Below are positions 49,617 through 58,487 of a DNA stretch of 64,000 nucleotides, in pieces (position 1 is the first letter of the stretch; each line of letters starts with the position of its first letter). The position numbers and the translations under genes are program-made. The DNA is from Domibacillus indicus (GTDB taxonomy: Bacteria > Bacillota > Bacilli > Bacillales > Domibacillaceae). Under the pieces are notes generated by a model. The model saw nothing but the letters and a program-made list of their open reading frames with translations. It was not told where the DNA came from and did not search any database. The stretch spans positions 124,001 to 188,000 of the forward strand of contig NZ_LAJB01000002.1 in the NCBI RefSeq assembly GCF_000970685.1, given 5' to 3'.

Positions 49617-50794
49617 AAAAAGTGGTCTTTTTTTCGATTCCCGCACACGGACATACCAATCCGACGCTTCCGGTTGCAGCCGAGCTTGTAAACAGGGGTC
49701 ATGAAGTCTGGTACTACTCGTTTTTTGAATTTCAGAAAAAAATTGAGGAAGCCGGAGCCCAATTTATTTCCTGCGATGCCTTCCTGCCCTCGATATCAGA
49801 GAAAGAAGTAAACCGCCGGGCCGGTAAAGACTTTGCGGCACTGATTGAAATGGCTGCCGATACCACCATTGCACTCGATGAAAAGGTGTGCAAAGAATTA
49901 AAAGAATTCCAGCCGGATTGCATTGTGTCGGATTCCCTGTGCTTCTGGGGGAAATTATTTGCCGGTAAGCTCGGAATCCCCTATGTCTGCTCCACCACCA
50001 CCTTTGCGTTTAACCGGCATACAGCAAAACTGATCAAACGCGGCCCAAAAGAAGTGCTTCGAATGATCACCGGCATGCCGCGGATACATAAGAAAATGCA
50101 GCTCTTAAAGGAGCATGGGTACCAGGTGGACAGCTTTGTATCGTTGATTGAAAATGATAATGAAACGGATACTATTGTGTATACGACGAAAGAATTCCAG
50201 CCGCTGGCGGAAACATTTTCTGACAGGTACACGTTTGTCGGCCCTTCCATCCGGCAGCCTTTTGATGCGCCGGCCGGCTCAAAGCGCCAAAGCGTCATTT
50301 ACATCTCTCTCGGAACGGTCCTCAATCAAAATAAGGATTTTTACCGGAACTGCATCGAGGCATTTAAGGACGCTGACGCTGAAATTGTCATGTCGATTGG
50401 CGGCAAAACAGAGATAACCACTCTTGGCCGGATACCGGATAATTTCACGGTAAAACCCCATGTGGACCAGGTTTCCGTTTTGCAAAAAGCAGATGTGTTT
50501 ATTACCCACTGCGGGATGAACAGCGTGAATGAAAGCCTGTATTACGGAGTTCCCATGGTTTTGTATCCGCTGCACAGCGAACAGGGGCTGGCGGCCAGCC
50601 GGGTGGCTGAGCTTGGAGCCGGCATCAAGCTCGAAGGAAACAAGCCGAAGCATATTCAAAAAGCGGCAGCCCGATTACTGGCCGATTCAGGGTACCGTGA
50701 ACAGGCTCGAAAGCTGTCAGAGACCTTTCAGCATGCAGGAGGCGCCGCGAAAGCCGCAGATGTGATTTTGAAGAAAGCGGAGAAAACATCCTGA
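49613..50794 (+). CDS. Macrolide-type (MGT) GT1 glycosyltransferase
   Basis: A 393-residue GT-B fold glycosyltransferase. N-terminal acceptor domain opens with VVFFSIPAHGHTNPTLPVAAEL, where the His of GHTNP is the catalytic base. The C-terminal UDP-sugar domain has VYISLGTVLN, the PSPG-like stretch PHVDQVSVLQKADVFITHCGMNS, and PLHSEQ contacting the sugar (key residues THCGMNS and HSEQ). MGT/YjiC enzymes glucosylate macrolides, flavonoids and other hydroxylated xenobiotics, often giving resistance. The co-encoded XRE-AbrB protein suggests induction by such a compound. The acceptor cannot be predicted. Confidence 0.92.
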   Translation: MKKVVFFSIPAHGHTNPTLPVAAELVNRGHEVWYYSFFEFQKKIEEAGAQFISCDAFLPSISEKEVNRRAGKDFAALIEMAADTTIALDEKVCKELKEFQPDCIVSDSLCFWGKLFAGKLGIPYVCSTTTFAFNRHTAKLIKRGPKEVLRMITGMPRIHKKMQLLKEHGYQVDSFVSLIENDNETDTIVYTTKEFQPLAETFSDRYTFVGPSIRQPFDAPAGSKRQSVIYISLGTVLNQNKDFYRNCIEAFKDADAEIVMSIGGKTEITTLGRIPDNFTVKPHVDQVSVLQKADVFITHCGMNSVNESLYYGVPMVLYPLHSEQGLAASRVAELGAGIKLEGNKPKHIQKAAARLLADSGYREQARKLSETFQHAGGAAKAADVILKKAEKTS

Positions 50795-50833
50795 CAGCCC
50801 GTTTATATAAAAGCTTTCTTGTATTTCCATAAA

Positions 50834-50867
50834 CAAAGAGCCGGCTCCTTAAGGAGTCAGCTCTTTG
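50834..50867. terminator. Bidirectional terminator
   Basis: CAAAGAG and CTCTTTG close a stem with CTCCTTAAGGAG inside. It ends the glycosyltransferase operon and overlaps the last codons of the 56-residue minus-strand gene. Confidence 0.75.
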
Positions 50868-51027
50868 TTTCAATAATTTTGGCGATTGTATAGTGGCCTA
50901 CATCCAGCCGCCTGTCCAGCCTGTCCATGGCTGCATCCTTCGCTTTCACTGCGGATTCTTCTGTAATTTCAATCGTTTTTAAATCCAAGGGTTTCGTTTC
51001 GTAGTATTGAACGCTGTAGGTCGGCAT
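50857..51027 (-). CDS. Hypothetical protein, 56 residues
   Basis: ATG 51027 follows AAGGGAG by 8 bases. The product, beginning MPTYSVQYYETKPLDLKTIE and ending HYTIAKIIETKS, looks like a small alternating beta-helix domain without signal peptide. No family recognised. The end overlaps a terminator hairpin, which supports it as a compact monocistronic gene. Confidence 0.55.
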   Translation of the reverse strand: MPTYSVQYYETKPLDLKTIEITEESAVKAKDAAMDRLDRRLDVGHYTIAKIIETKS

Positions 51028-51105
51028 GCTTCTCACTCCCTTTCTAGTACTATTGCCACCGCCAAATCCTTCGAAACCTTCCATTATGTAATTCCTGATA
51101 GCATA

Positions 51106-51492
51106 TTAGGAAACAAAATCGAAAACATCTTCTTCGCTTAAAACGCTTTCTTCAATCAGGATCTCCCTGACTTCGTTATGGCTGCGGCATGTGACGCATG
51201 AGTCAAAATCGAGTGAGTGGACGGTCAGATAAATCGCTTTCTCGATATCGGATTGCTGTTTTATATATTCTTCATAACTTCCTTTTTGGCGAAAAAAATC
51301 AGGGACTGCGTCTGCTATATTCACGCTGTCATACCATTGAACATAAGGCTTTCCTTTTGCGGTGCCGACGTGTATGACGGTATAAACAGATGGTTCCACA
51401 CCTTTTGCAAAATGATGGCCTGCCTGGTACCAGCCATTTCGTTTTTGGATAATCACATCTATCGTCCTCTCTGCCAAACTCGTATACTTCAA
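51106..51492 (-). CDS. Hypothetical protein, about 116-128 residues
   Basis: The open frame starts at ATG 51492. A GTG at 51456 is better placed behind GAGAGG, so the true protein may be 116 residues. The sequence has a beta-rich core (GWYQAGHHFAKGVEPSVYTVIH, GKPYVQWYDSVNIADAV) and a helical acidic C terminus with two Cys (DFDSCVTCRSHNEVREIL). No family recognised; probably cytoplasmic. Confidence 0.55.
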   Translation of the reverse strand: MKYTSLAERTIDVIIQKRNGWYQAGHHFAKGVEPSVYTVIHVGTAKGKPYVQWYDSVNIADAVPDFFRQKGSYEEYIKQQSDIEKAIYLTVHSLDFDSCVTCRSHNEVREILIEESVLSEEDVFDFVS

Positions 51493-51817
51493 TGTATGCT
51501 ACCATTCTCGTTTTCATTCTGCATTTTTCAGAAAAATGCAAGGAACTGTCGTTTTTCAGAGTCCTGTCTCCCGCTGAATCTTGCAGAATCATTCTTCGCC
51601 TGCTTATCGTATTGTCAGATGCAGAAGGATGAACTTATATTAAAAGCGAGCCTGGATCGGCATCGTCTAAAGAACTAATTTACCCTTGCTTATTGGTTTT
51701 CTAAACCACCCGGTGAAGTCCGGACAGCATTATGTAAAAAGGAAAGACTCTGCTTACATCCGAAAAGCCTACACCCCTGCAGGCTTTTTTTTATACTATA
51801 TTTTTGGGGGTGAAAAA
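51493..51817. other. Intergenic stretch upstream of cwlJ
   Basis: About 325 bases. AAAGCCT (51764-51770) pairs with AGGCTTT (51781-51787), followed by eight T, 27 bases before the cwlJ start: either a terminator of an upstream transcript or a leader hairpin. No gene is supported. Confidence 0.45.
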
Positions 51818-52255
51818 ATGCCAAGAGTAAATTACCGAAGCTCAGACGTTGACCTGGTGGCAAGGATGATGAGAGCAGAAGCGGAAGGCGAAGGAAAACA
51901 GGGAATGCTGTATGTAGGAAATGTGATTGTGAACCGCCTGAAAGCCAATTGCCTGGACTTTCAAAATATACGTACCATTCCCCATGTTATTTATCAAATA
52001 CAGGGAAGCAATTACGCCTTTGAAGCGGTTCAAAAAGGGAATTTGTTTTATCACCGGGCGAGAACAGCCGAAAAAAGACTGGCAAAGCAAGCTCTGGATT
52101 ATTGGCGGCAGCACCCGGCAAAATACGCACTCTGGTATTTTAATCCGTATGCTCCATGCCCTCCAACCTGGTACGACCAGCCTCTCGCCGGCCAATACAA
52201 AAATCACTGTTTTTACGAGCCAAAAGCCGGAACCTGTGACAATGTTTACAGCTGA
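51818..52255 (+). CDS. cwlJ: Spore cortex-lytic enzyme CwlJ
   Basis: A 145-residue SleB/CwlJ-type cell wall hydrolase. ATG 51818 has GGGGGTG upstream; an earlier open frame has no site. The match to Bacillus CwlJ is close: SSDVDLVARMMRAEAEGEGKQGML with the catalytic Glu of RAEAEGEG, YVGNVIVNRLKANC, YAFEAVQKGNLFYHRA, and LWYFNPYAPCPPTWYDQPLAGQ ending NHCFYEPKAGTC. CwlJ degrades spore cortex muramic-delta-lactam peptidoglycan during germination and sits in the coat without a signal peptide, as here. In B. subtilis it works with GerQ; no gerQ is adjacent in this window. Confidence 0.94.
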   Translation: MPRVNYRSSDVDLVARMMRAEAEGEGKQGMLYVGNVIVNRLKANCLDFQNIRTIPHVIYQIQGSNYAFEAVQKGNLFYHRARTAEKRLAKQALDYWRQHPAKYALWYFNPYAPCPPTWYDQPLAGQYKNHCFYEPKAGTCDNVYS

Positions 52256-52744
52256 ACAACAAAAGGCATGGCCCCTACGCTGAGGGGCCTGTATAGAAAG
52301 AAAGCACAGGAAAAGAATTGTCCATTCAAAAAATGCCAAAAAAGCATAATAAGAATTCTTTTTCAAAAAGCAGCATAGCGGGCTCCGGTCCGCCGGATGT
52401 GCTTCACGCACTATAGAACGGTAGAGGATGCTCACTGTTCTTCCCGCAGGAGTATTGATGATTTTAAAGAGCAATAAGGAGAGGCACAGTGGCTGTTTTC
52501 TTTTAAAAATGAGTCTGCATTAACTCTCTGCACACTTGTTGCAAGCCCCCTGGCGGCGGGAGGGCAGCGCAGACTCCTATGGGACTAGCGGGCCCGGCGC
52601 CTGCCCCATGGAAAGCGGAGCTGCCCGGACGCCGCTGGCCGGTCTGATCATGTGCGCAGCGTTGATAATCATTTGTCAGCAGTCTGAAAGGAGCCGGAAA
52701 ACCCGCTCCTTTTCTTATGGCATTCCAGTAAAGCTTTCTGGCCG
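52256..52744. other. Intergenic region with a degenerate repeat and cydB terminator
   Basis: GGCCCCTACGCTGAGGGGCC near 52271 is a hairpin after cwlJ. The fold-back repeat at 52547-52641 is listed separately. AAAGGAGC (52687-52694) and GCTCCTTTT (52705-52713) form a terminator usable by the minus-strand cydB. No gene is supported. Confidence 0.5.
52547..52641. repeat. Degenerate Bacillus-type intergenic fold-back repeat
   Basis: Outer arms GGCGGCGGGAGGGCAGC (about 52551-52567) and GCTGCCCGGACGCCGCTGGCC (about 52620-52640) are imperfect inverted repeats; inside lie CTCCTATGGGA and CCCCATGGAAAGCG. The GACTCCT...GGGA...GGAAAGCG order recalls a palindromic repeat family common between genes in Bacillus. 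GC is clearly higher than in the flanks. Confidence 0.45.
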
Positions 52745-53779
52745 TTACCCTTTTTGGCGCAAATACCGTTTATCATTCATAAACAAGCTCCAGAAGTAAA
52801 AGAAGCCCGGAAACAGAATCGCAAAGCCGACGATATACGTAATAAACACCGCCCTGAAGGAATTAGGGTCTGTAAAAGCCGACTGAATCGTTATATCCGG
52901 ATAAACGATATAAGGCAGATGAGCTTTCCCGTAAACATAGCCGGCAAGGAGATATTGAATGGTCGCGGCAACGACAGAAAGCCTTGGCATGCCCTGGACC
53001 CCTTTTTGAAACGGTGATGAGCCGTACAGCCCGATTCCGACGAGGAAAAAGAAAGCGACGGAAATACCCAGAAGCAGAAAATCCTCCATCATGCGGTCAT
53101 ACAGCCATCCGGCTTCATTTTCCAGCGTGAGCATGATCAGTAAAGCCATTACTAACGTGACCGGACCCAGTATTTTTCCGTTGCGCAGATACACTTTATA
53201 AGCATCCATTTCCTGAGAGGCTTTTGAAAAATCCGCCAGCAGCAGCGACGAAAGAAAAAGAGTGCTGCTGATCGCAAAACCGATAAAGGCATATACATTG
53301 GGGCTTGTAAACAGCCCGACTAAATTTAAATTGGCCCCGCCATTTTCATAATCCACAAACGCCCCCTGGGTAATCGGCAGAACGCTGATTAACAGGCCGG
53401 GAATTATAATCCCGGTAATTCCTGAAATGTAGGTCAGCGGCTTTCGATATTCTTTGGCGTTATTGGAAAAAACCAAAAAAGCGCTTCGCAGTGCAAGCAA
53501 AAGCAGGATGGCGCTGCCGGGGATAATCAGGATCGTCCCGAGCGTGAAAGCTGCCCCGGGAAAAAGGCTGTAAAGAGCGACAACCAGCGCCACAATAAAC
53601 GTATTGGTCACTTCCCAGGTAGGAGATAAATACCTGTTGGCCACATTCGTTGCTTTTGTTTTTTCTTTGTTAAAGTAAACCATTGACCAGAAGCCCGCAC
53701 CGAAATCCATCGTGGCCATAACCGCATAAATAAATACAAATCCCCAGAGTACCGTAATCGCAATCAGAGCATCAGCCAT
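52745..53779 (-). CDS. cydB: Cytochrome bd ubiquinol/menaquinol oxidase subunit II
   Basis: A 344-residue membrane protein with about eight to nine helices, beginning ADALIAITVLWGFVFIYAVMATMDFGAGFWS, where the motif DFGAGFW near the N terminus is typical of CydB. It forms the heterodimer with subunit I, holding the complex but not ligating the hemes in most cases. It starts 12 bases after cydA with AGGAGGATAAAC, so the two are one operon. Sequence features resemble the YthB/CIO-type branch. No cydCD assembly genes follow. Confidence 0.9.
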   Translation of the reverse strand: MADALIAITVLWGFVFIYAVMATMDFGAGFWSMVYFNKEKTKATNVANRYLSPTWEVTNTFIVALVVALYSLFPGAAFTLGTILIIPGSAILLLLALRSAFLVFSNNAKEYRKPLTYISGITGIIIPGLLISVLPITQGAFVDYENGGANLNLVGLFTSPNVYAFIGFAISSTLFLSSLLLADFSKASQEMDAYKVYLRNGKILGPVTLVMALLIMLTLENEAGWLYDRMMEDFLLLGISVAFFFLVGIGLYGSSPFQKGVQGMPRLSVVAATIQYLLAGYVYGKAHLPYIVYPDITIQSAFTDPNSFRAVFITYIVGFAILFPGFFYFWSLFMNDKRYLRQKG

Positions 53780-53791
53780 CTGTTTATCCTC

Positions 53792-55159
53792 CTATGAATT
53801 CGAACTGAATAACGGGGTGCCTTTTTTCTCTGCACGCCGGATATCATCCATTTCTGTGTTTTTTCTGAAGAAGTACAGCAGGACCAGCACAACCGCAATT
53901 CCTAAAATAATGTAGACCGTAATGAATAGGATAAACAATATGCCCAAGTTCGTGGCAGTGGTGGCGGACTCCGCTGTTGACAGAATCCGGTAGATGACCC
54001 ATGGCTGGCGGCCTGTACAGGCAAAAATCCAGCCAAACTCCATGGCAAGCACGGCCAGCGGTCCGGTTGCCACAAAGATCCAGAGCATAAATTTTGGATA
54101 GTGCTTCTTTTTTAATATTTTTTTCCAAATAAACACAAGAATCGGGATCAGGATCAGGATAGAACCGATCCCCACCATTGCATTAAAGAGAGTATGAACA
54201 AATAACGGGGGCCACTGCTCCTCTGGAAAATCATTTAAGCCGACAACAACTGTATCAAAGCTGTTTCCCGCAAGAAAGCTCAGCGCCCAGGGAACTTCAA
54301 TTGCCCATTTTATTTCATGCGTTTCCGGGTCGGTGAAGCCGCCGATCGCAAGGGGAGCATGAGACTGTGTTTCAAATAAGCCTTCTGCGGCAGCCAGCTT
54401 TTCCGGCTGGTATTCGTGCAAATACTGCGCGGAAGCGTGTCCGTTCAGGGCTGTGAAGAAAGCAAAAATACCGCCTACTACCAGGCTCAGCATCAGTGCT
54501 TTCTGGTGAAACAAGTACACCCTCGACCCGCGCGCATGCTTTCTCATTTTAAAAGCGGCAACAGAGCCAACCACAAACGCCCCCACCACGTAGGCAGACA
54601 GGGCGACGTGCCCGGCCGTTACCAGAAAGCTCGGGTTAAAAAACGCAGCCCAGGGGTCAATATCCAGAAACTCCCCGTTTTCGTACCGGAAGCCTGCCGG
54701 CGTGCCCTGAAACGCATGGACATTGGTAATTAATACGGCGGAAGCCAGGGCACCCAGAGCCACAAGCACCAGGCTTGCAATCCTCATCCAGGGAGCGAGC
54801 CGTTCCGCCGCGTACACATAGATCGACATAAAAAGCGCCTCTACAAAAAATGCGTATATTTCAATTTGAAACGGAAGCGGCATGATCCGGCCGATCACCT
54901 GCATAAAACCGGGCCAGAGCAGCGACAGCTGGACTGCCGCTATCGTGCCGGTCGGTATGCCGACGCCGAGCAAAATCGCAAATGTCTTTGTCCAACGCTT
55001 GGCCATCACTACATAATCCTGGTCTTTTGTTTTCTGGTACAGCAGTTCAGCCACCAAAATCATCAGTGGCAGCCCTACTCCTATCGTCGCAAAGATAATG
55101 TGAAATGCCATCGTCGTACCAAATAAAGAACGGGCTATCAGAAGATCATCCACAATCAA
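53792..55159 (-). CDS. cydA: Cytochrome bd quinol oxidase subunit I
   Basis: A 455-residue subunit that oxidises quinol and reduces oxygen. The first helix region has RSLFGTTMAFHIIFATIGVGLPLM with the heme-ligand-type His; GHASAQYLHEYQPEKLAAAEG begins the Q loop, and GRQPWVIY is the conserved stretch before helix 8. The Q loop is short, as in the YthA or cyanide-insensitive (CioA) type. The start is probably TTG 55159 (GAGAGG 6 bases upstream); a GTG two codons later is an alternative. Together with cydB it gives a high-affinity, non-proton-pumping respiratory oxidase useful at low oxygen. Confidence 0.92.
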   Translation of the reverse strand: MIVDDLLIARSLFGTTMAFHIIFATIGVGLPLMILVAELLYQKTKDQDYVVMAKRWTKTFAILLGVGIPTGTIAAVQLSLLWPGFMQVIGRIMPLPFQIEIYAFFVEALFMSIYVYAAERLAPWMRIASLVLVALGALASAVLITNVHAFQGTPAGFRYENGEFLDIDPWAAFFNPSFLVTAGHVALSAYVVGAFVVGSVAAFKMRKHARGSRVYLFHQKALMLSLVVGGIFAFFTALNGHASAQYLHEYQPEKLAAAEGLFETQSHAPLAIGGFTDPETHEIKWAIEVPWALSFLAGNSFDTVVVGLNDFPEEQWPPLFVHTLFNAMVGIGSILILIPILVFIWKKILKKKHYPKFMLWIFVATGPLAVLAMEFGWIFACTGRQPWVIYRILSTAESATTATNLGILFILFITVYIILGIAVVLVLLYFFRKNTEMDDIRRAEKKGTPLFSSNS

Positions 55160-55261
55160 TTCGTCCTCTCGGGGTTAATATTCTCCAATATTTGTCCCCT
55201 ATTCAGTAAACAATATACACGGGACCCATTTGCCGGGTTCCTTTTTGACCGGCACAATAAA

Positions 55262-55296
55262 ATAAAAAAACCGCCCCGATGGACGGTTTTATTTTA
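55262..55296 (-). terminator. Terminator after the DUF3298 relic
   Basis: ACCGCCCCGATGGACGGT stem with T tracts on both sides, lying right after the minus-strand frame that ends at 55305. Confidence 0.7.
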
Positions 55297-55304
55297 TTCA
55301 GCAT

Positions 55305-55777
55305 TTATTTATAAACACTGAATGGAATGTGAATGATCGGATGGCCGATTGCGTAAGGGCCGATTTCATACTCCTGGAATATCCCTCCATCCGCATAAAC
55401 AAACGGCGTTTTTGAATCAATGTAGATGCTTCCAAACGTATTTATCTCTTTGCCGTATTGTTTTTCTCTTGCTTTGTACACGTAATTTTGCACCTTCACA
55501 AAATGACTGCGCGTTTTCAGCACATCTTTTAATGAAGCTTGATTTCCTTTCTTCACCTGAAAATTGAAAGCCGAAACGTATTCAGCGCCATGGGCACCGC
55601 CTTCATAAGAACTTTCGTAAACGATCAGGCTGAGAAGCCCGTTTTTATTGTAAGCTGCTTCATATCTCGTGCCGTAATACAGAGAAGCAGCCCGTTCAGG
55701 CGTATAGCCCCATTCCGAAACCGCCTCTTAAGAAGCAGCGCAATCCCAAACAAAAGTACGAATAAAAGTACTATCAT
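55305..55777 (-). pseudogene. Relic of a DUF4163/DUF3298 (RsiV/PdaC-like) protein
   Basis: The larger frame (from about 55731 down to 55305) reads WGYTPERAASLYYGTRYEAAYNKNG, LIVYESSYEGGAHG and ends FQEYEIGPYAIGHPIIHIPF, the DUF3298-type ending with YExYEI-P-A-G found in RsiV and PdaC. It has no start or signal peptide. Directly upstream, in a different frame, MIVLLFVLLFGIALLLKRR (from ATG 55777) looks like the expected membrane anchor. Anchor and domain are thus out of frame, with the intervening linker missing: an internal deletion and frameshift. A short product from an internal start at 55556 could still be made. Confidence 0.65.
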
Positions 55778-55890
55778 TAGTGTTTTTTTACATTTATTTC
55801 TCCTGCAAAATTAGTTTCAATTTATTAGGCCAATACCAAATCTCTTTTTACATTTTTGAAGGTGTTTTGTTGTAAATTGTTTACTATCAT

Positions 55891-55923
55891 AAAAAAAGAA
55901 CCGCTTCAACAAGCGGCTCTTTT
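55891..55923 (-). terminator. Terminator of the second SH3b protein gene
   Basis: GAGCCGCTTG / CAAGCGGTTC on the minus strand (ccgctt/aagcgg visible at 55901-55916) followed by TTTTTTT; 26 bases after the stop. Confidence 0.85.
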
Positions 55924-55948
55924 CATATTTAAAGCTGAGATGTTTTCG

Positions 55949-56668
55949 TTATCCGTGATACCATCCTGTTTTTACATTGACAGTAACCATGTACCCTTCA
56001 ACCCCGTCCACTTTCGTGTAAACGGCCAGAAATCCCTGGTTGGCGAACACACCGGACTTTTCATATCGAATTGTATCAATAGAATCTGCGTATCCCTGGC
56101 GTACGAGATCCGCTTCAAATTCTGCTTTTACACCAGGAGCCCAATTATAGGGGTCCGCAAACTTCAGCTCATGTGTTTTCACATAAACATATTTGGTTTT
56201 ATATTTGATTTTCGACCAGCCGTATTGGTCAGCACTGGCCCAGTCACCCTGGTCTGCACCAACAGGTACGCCGCCGTATACTTGCACGGCCTGGCCAGCT
56301 TTGATGTGTCCCACTGTTTTATACGAATCGCCCGGCGAAGATTTTGCGGAAAGAGCCTTTGCTGCAGCGGCTTTGTCATAGCTCAAAGCCGGAGTCTGGG
56401 CTTTTAAGCCGCTGGCCGCTACATACCCTGCTTTGTTATTGTACTTAATCTTCGACCAGCCGCCCGGCTCAGTGCCGTAGACAATCACAGCCGTTCCTTT
56501 TTTCAGAGAGCCCACTGCTTTTGCCCGGGGACTTGGCTTTTCACGCACATCCAGCTTTGACACATTAACCGTATAGTTTTTATTTGCGGCCGATGCTTCT
56601 CCCTGCTGGAAAGGCAGCAGCGTAATCATTAAAACCAAAGCAGCAATGAAGCCAATAATTTTTTTCAT
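55949..56668 (-). CDS. Secreted protein with two SH3b domains, second locus
   Basis: A 239-residue secreted protein: signal peptide (about 1-28, ending GEASAA), SH3b domain 1 (about 32-92, [42 protein letters not shown] with motif GTEPGGWSK) and SH3b domain 2 (about 98-170, with an extra loop [25 protein letters not shown]). A 65-residue C-terminal domain resembling DUF-type/PepSY-like strands ([20 protein letters not shown]) follows. It is related in its first SH3b domain to the protein at 46656-47711. Cell-wall binding is likely. ATG 56668 has AGGAGGTAAG upstream. Confidence 0.8.
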   Translation of the reverse strand: MKKIIGFIAALVLMITLLPFQQGEASAANKNYTVNVSKLDVREKPSPRAKAVGSLKKGTAVIVYGTEPGGWSKIKYNNKAGYVAASGLKAQTPALSYDKAAAAKALSAKSSPGDSYKTVGHIKAGQAVQVYGGVPVGADQGDWASADQYGWSKIKYKTKYVYVKTHELKFADPYNWAPGVKAEFEADLVRQGYADSIDTIRYEKSGVFANQGFLAVYTKVDGVEGYMVTVNVKTGWYHG

Positions 56669-57087
56669 AACTTACCTCCTATGTATTTTCACCTTAATTC
56701 CTATTATACTAAAACCATATAATCAATAATTAACTTTTTTTTGAATTTTTTTAAGATTATACTCCTTTCTATCATGGTAAAATTTTGAGAAGCTTTATAT
56801 TTGTTAAATAAGGATAGGAACTTTCCATTTTATATAAATTCGCTTTTTTGGATGGAAAAGTGAGATAAGTCATCTGTGAAATCTCCAGGCCAGTAACTTA
56901 TTATCATGCGGTTCACTTGAATTACACCGTACTTATTCGTGCTGCTCTTTGTACACAATAATCTCTTTAATTTGCTGTGCGTTCAGCCATAAGAAATAAT
57001 AAGCTCTTCTTTTTCTTATTTATATTGTTTATTTCTGAGCAAAAAACCACCCAGACATTGGGCGGTTCATTTTCAGTATCGTACCTA
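56669..57087. other. Intergenic region, mostly AT-rich
   Basis: About 420 bases. Contains the minus-strand terminator ACCGCCCA / TGGGTGGT with T tract at 57041-57067, serving the small gene at 57088. A minus-strand stretch near 57000-56938 could encode a 25-residue coding-like tail (WLNAQQIKEIIVYKEQHE) but has no start; it may be a gene remnant. Confidence 0.4.
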
Positions 57088-57261
57088 TTATTTCAATATC
57101 TTTTTGCACGGCACCGATGTGCCAAGTGCGGCTCCTATTGCAATACTAATTGCCATTCCAAGGGCAAAGTTATCAAACATAAAACCAAAAGATGGGCCCA
57201 ATGCTACTCCTATAGCGATTCCGTTTGTCATCATTTTGTTTGAATTTTTTTTATTGCTCAT
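57088..57261 (-). CDS. Small glycine-zipper-like membrane protein, 57 residues
   Basis: ATG 57261 is preceded by GGGGGTGATTTGAGGTG. The product (MSNKKNSNKMMTNGIAIGVALG, then PSFGFMFDNFALGMAISIAIGAALGTSV and a basic CKKILK tail) has two hydrophobic stretches rich in small residues with GxxxG-like spacing. It looks like a membrane hairpin with both ends inside. Similar small proteins occur widely in Bacillus with no known role. A terminator follows within 25 bases. Confidence 0.6.
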   Translation of the reverse strand: MSNKKNSNKMMTNGIAIGVALGPSFGFMFDNFALGMAISIAIGAALGTSVPCKKILK

Positions 57262-57653
57262 CACCTCAAATCACCCCCTTTCTCATAAACGGCGCGATAT
57301 TCTGTTTTGACATATTAAGTTTATTGAATATTTGAAAAAATGCAATATTTATTTTTGATACTAATCCGCCCGTTCGCCATCCCATTCCTTCTCCCGCCTT
57401 TTCAATTCTTACGTTTCCGGCAATTTTCCGTTTTATTTTAAAAAACAAAAAACCTTCTCTCCTACTTAATCAAATAAGCATAAAAGAAGGTCAGGGTAAA
57501 AGTTGTCTGCCCATAACTACGTGTTCTTTTTTGAGCATCTAATCTTTTTCATATGAGACCAGGTAATCCTCTGTACAGCAGGAGCAGGGGCAAATAATTG
57601 ACCAATAAAAGAGATACCTAATTAGGACATCTTTTTTTCAAACAACCTATCGT
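57262..57653. other. Intergenic region with a minus-strand terminator
   Basis: ACCTTCT (57452-57458) pairs with AGAAGGT (57485-57491) with partial inner pairing, followed on the minus strand by a T-rich run; it probably ends the exonuclease transcript. Nothing else is supported. Confidence 0.5.
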
Positions 57654-58487
57654 TCAGCTTTTGGCAAGCAGCAATGCTTTTTGTGATACATACTTCTCGG
57701 ATGCTTTTTGTTTTTGCGCATTAAACTCAGCTTTAAAAACAGCTGTTACGTGTTCATTCAGATCAAGTGCAGCGGCCCGGTCCAGCCAGATGGGGCTCGT
57801 AAAGAAAGCATCGAATGCCACATCCGCTGTGTCGTGCTTCTTCATATACGCAAAAATGCATTTCATTAATTGCTTTTTACCGCTGGCTTTCAGTGTATCT
57901 TCATATAAGAACCGTTCTTCAGGCGTTTTGTTTGATTTGTACGTCGCATGAACATCCAGTTTTCCGTGAAGATAGCGAAACACTTTTAACGTATTCATCG
58001 AATCGTCTAAGCTGTTGTGCGCCTGCCCGTCTGCCTCGATTTGGAGCACCTCCATCGTTTTGGTCAGGCTTGGAGTGTTTCCTTTGAAGGTATCGTACAG
58101 ACCAAACTGAAGAATCGGCAATATATCAATATAGCTGGACAGGTTCAGAGAAGGAAGGTTGTAACGTTCGCACTCCTTTTCCAGGAACCGAAAGTCTTCC
58201 TTTCCCCATGCGACAAAACAAGATTCCTCCGTGCCGAGAAACGCTTTAAATTCCTTTACTACATCTGGAAAAGACGGAGCCGAAGACACATCCCGCTGCG
58301 TGATGCCTGTTAGTTTTTTCGTAAACGGTGTTAACCGTTCTGCCGGCTTCACCAGAGATGAAAAAACATCAACCACGTCCAATGCAGCGGGCGACACTTT
58401 CAGAGCGGAGATTTCAATAATTTCCTCCAGGTGATGCGGGTTCCATTTAGACGCATTCCATTCAATATCAAATACAATGTAATTCAC
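57654..58487 (-). CDS. DEDD-family 3'-5' exonuclease (KapD-like N-terminal domain)
   Basis: A 277-residue protein from GTG 58487 (AAAGG upstream). Residues 1-180 form a DnaQ-like exonuclease: ExoI Asp7/Glu9 in VFDIEWN, ExoII in FVAWGKEDFRFLEKEC to SYIDILPI, ExoIII HNSLDDSMNTLKVF with the His and Asp of the DEDDh type. KapD, a sporulation-pathway inhibitor in B. subtilis, has this domain alone at about 205 residues. Here about 95 extra residues follow, helical and Lys/Ala-rich, with the pattern EERFLYEDTLKASGKKQLMKC. Nucleic acid degradation is likely, but RNA versus DNA cannot be decided. Confidence 0.85.
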   Translation of the reverse strand: MNYIVFDIEWNASKWNPHHLEEIIEISALKVSPAALDVVDVFSSLVKPAERLTPFTKKLTGITQRDVSSAPSFPDVVKEFKAFLGTEESCFVAWGKEDFRFLEKECERYNLPSLNLSSYIDILPILQFGLYDTFKGNTPSLTKTMEVLQIEADGQAHNSLDDSMNTLKVFRYLHGKLDVHATYKSNKTPEERFLYEDTLKASGKKQLMKCIFAYMKKHDTADVAFDAFFTSPIWLDRAAALDLNEHVTAVFKAEFNAQKQKASEKYVSQKALLLAKS

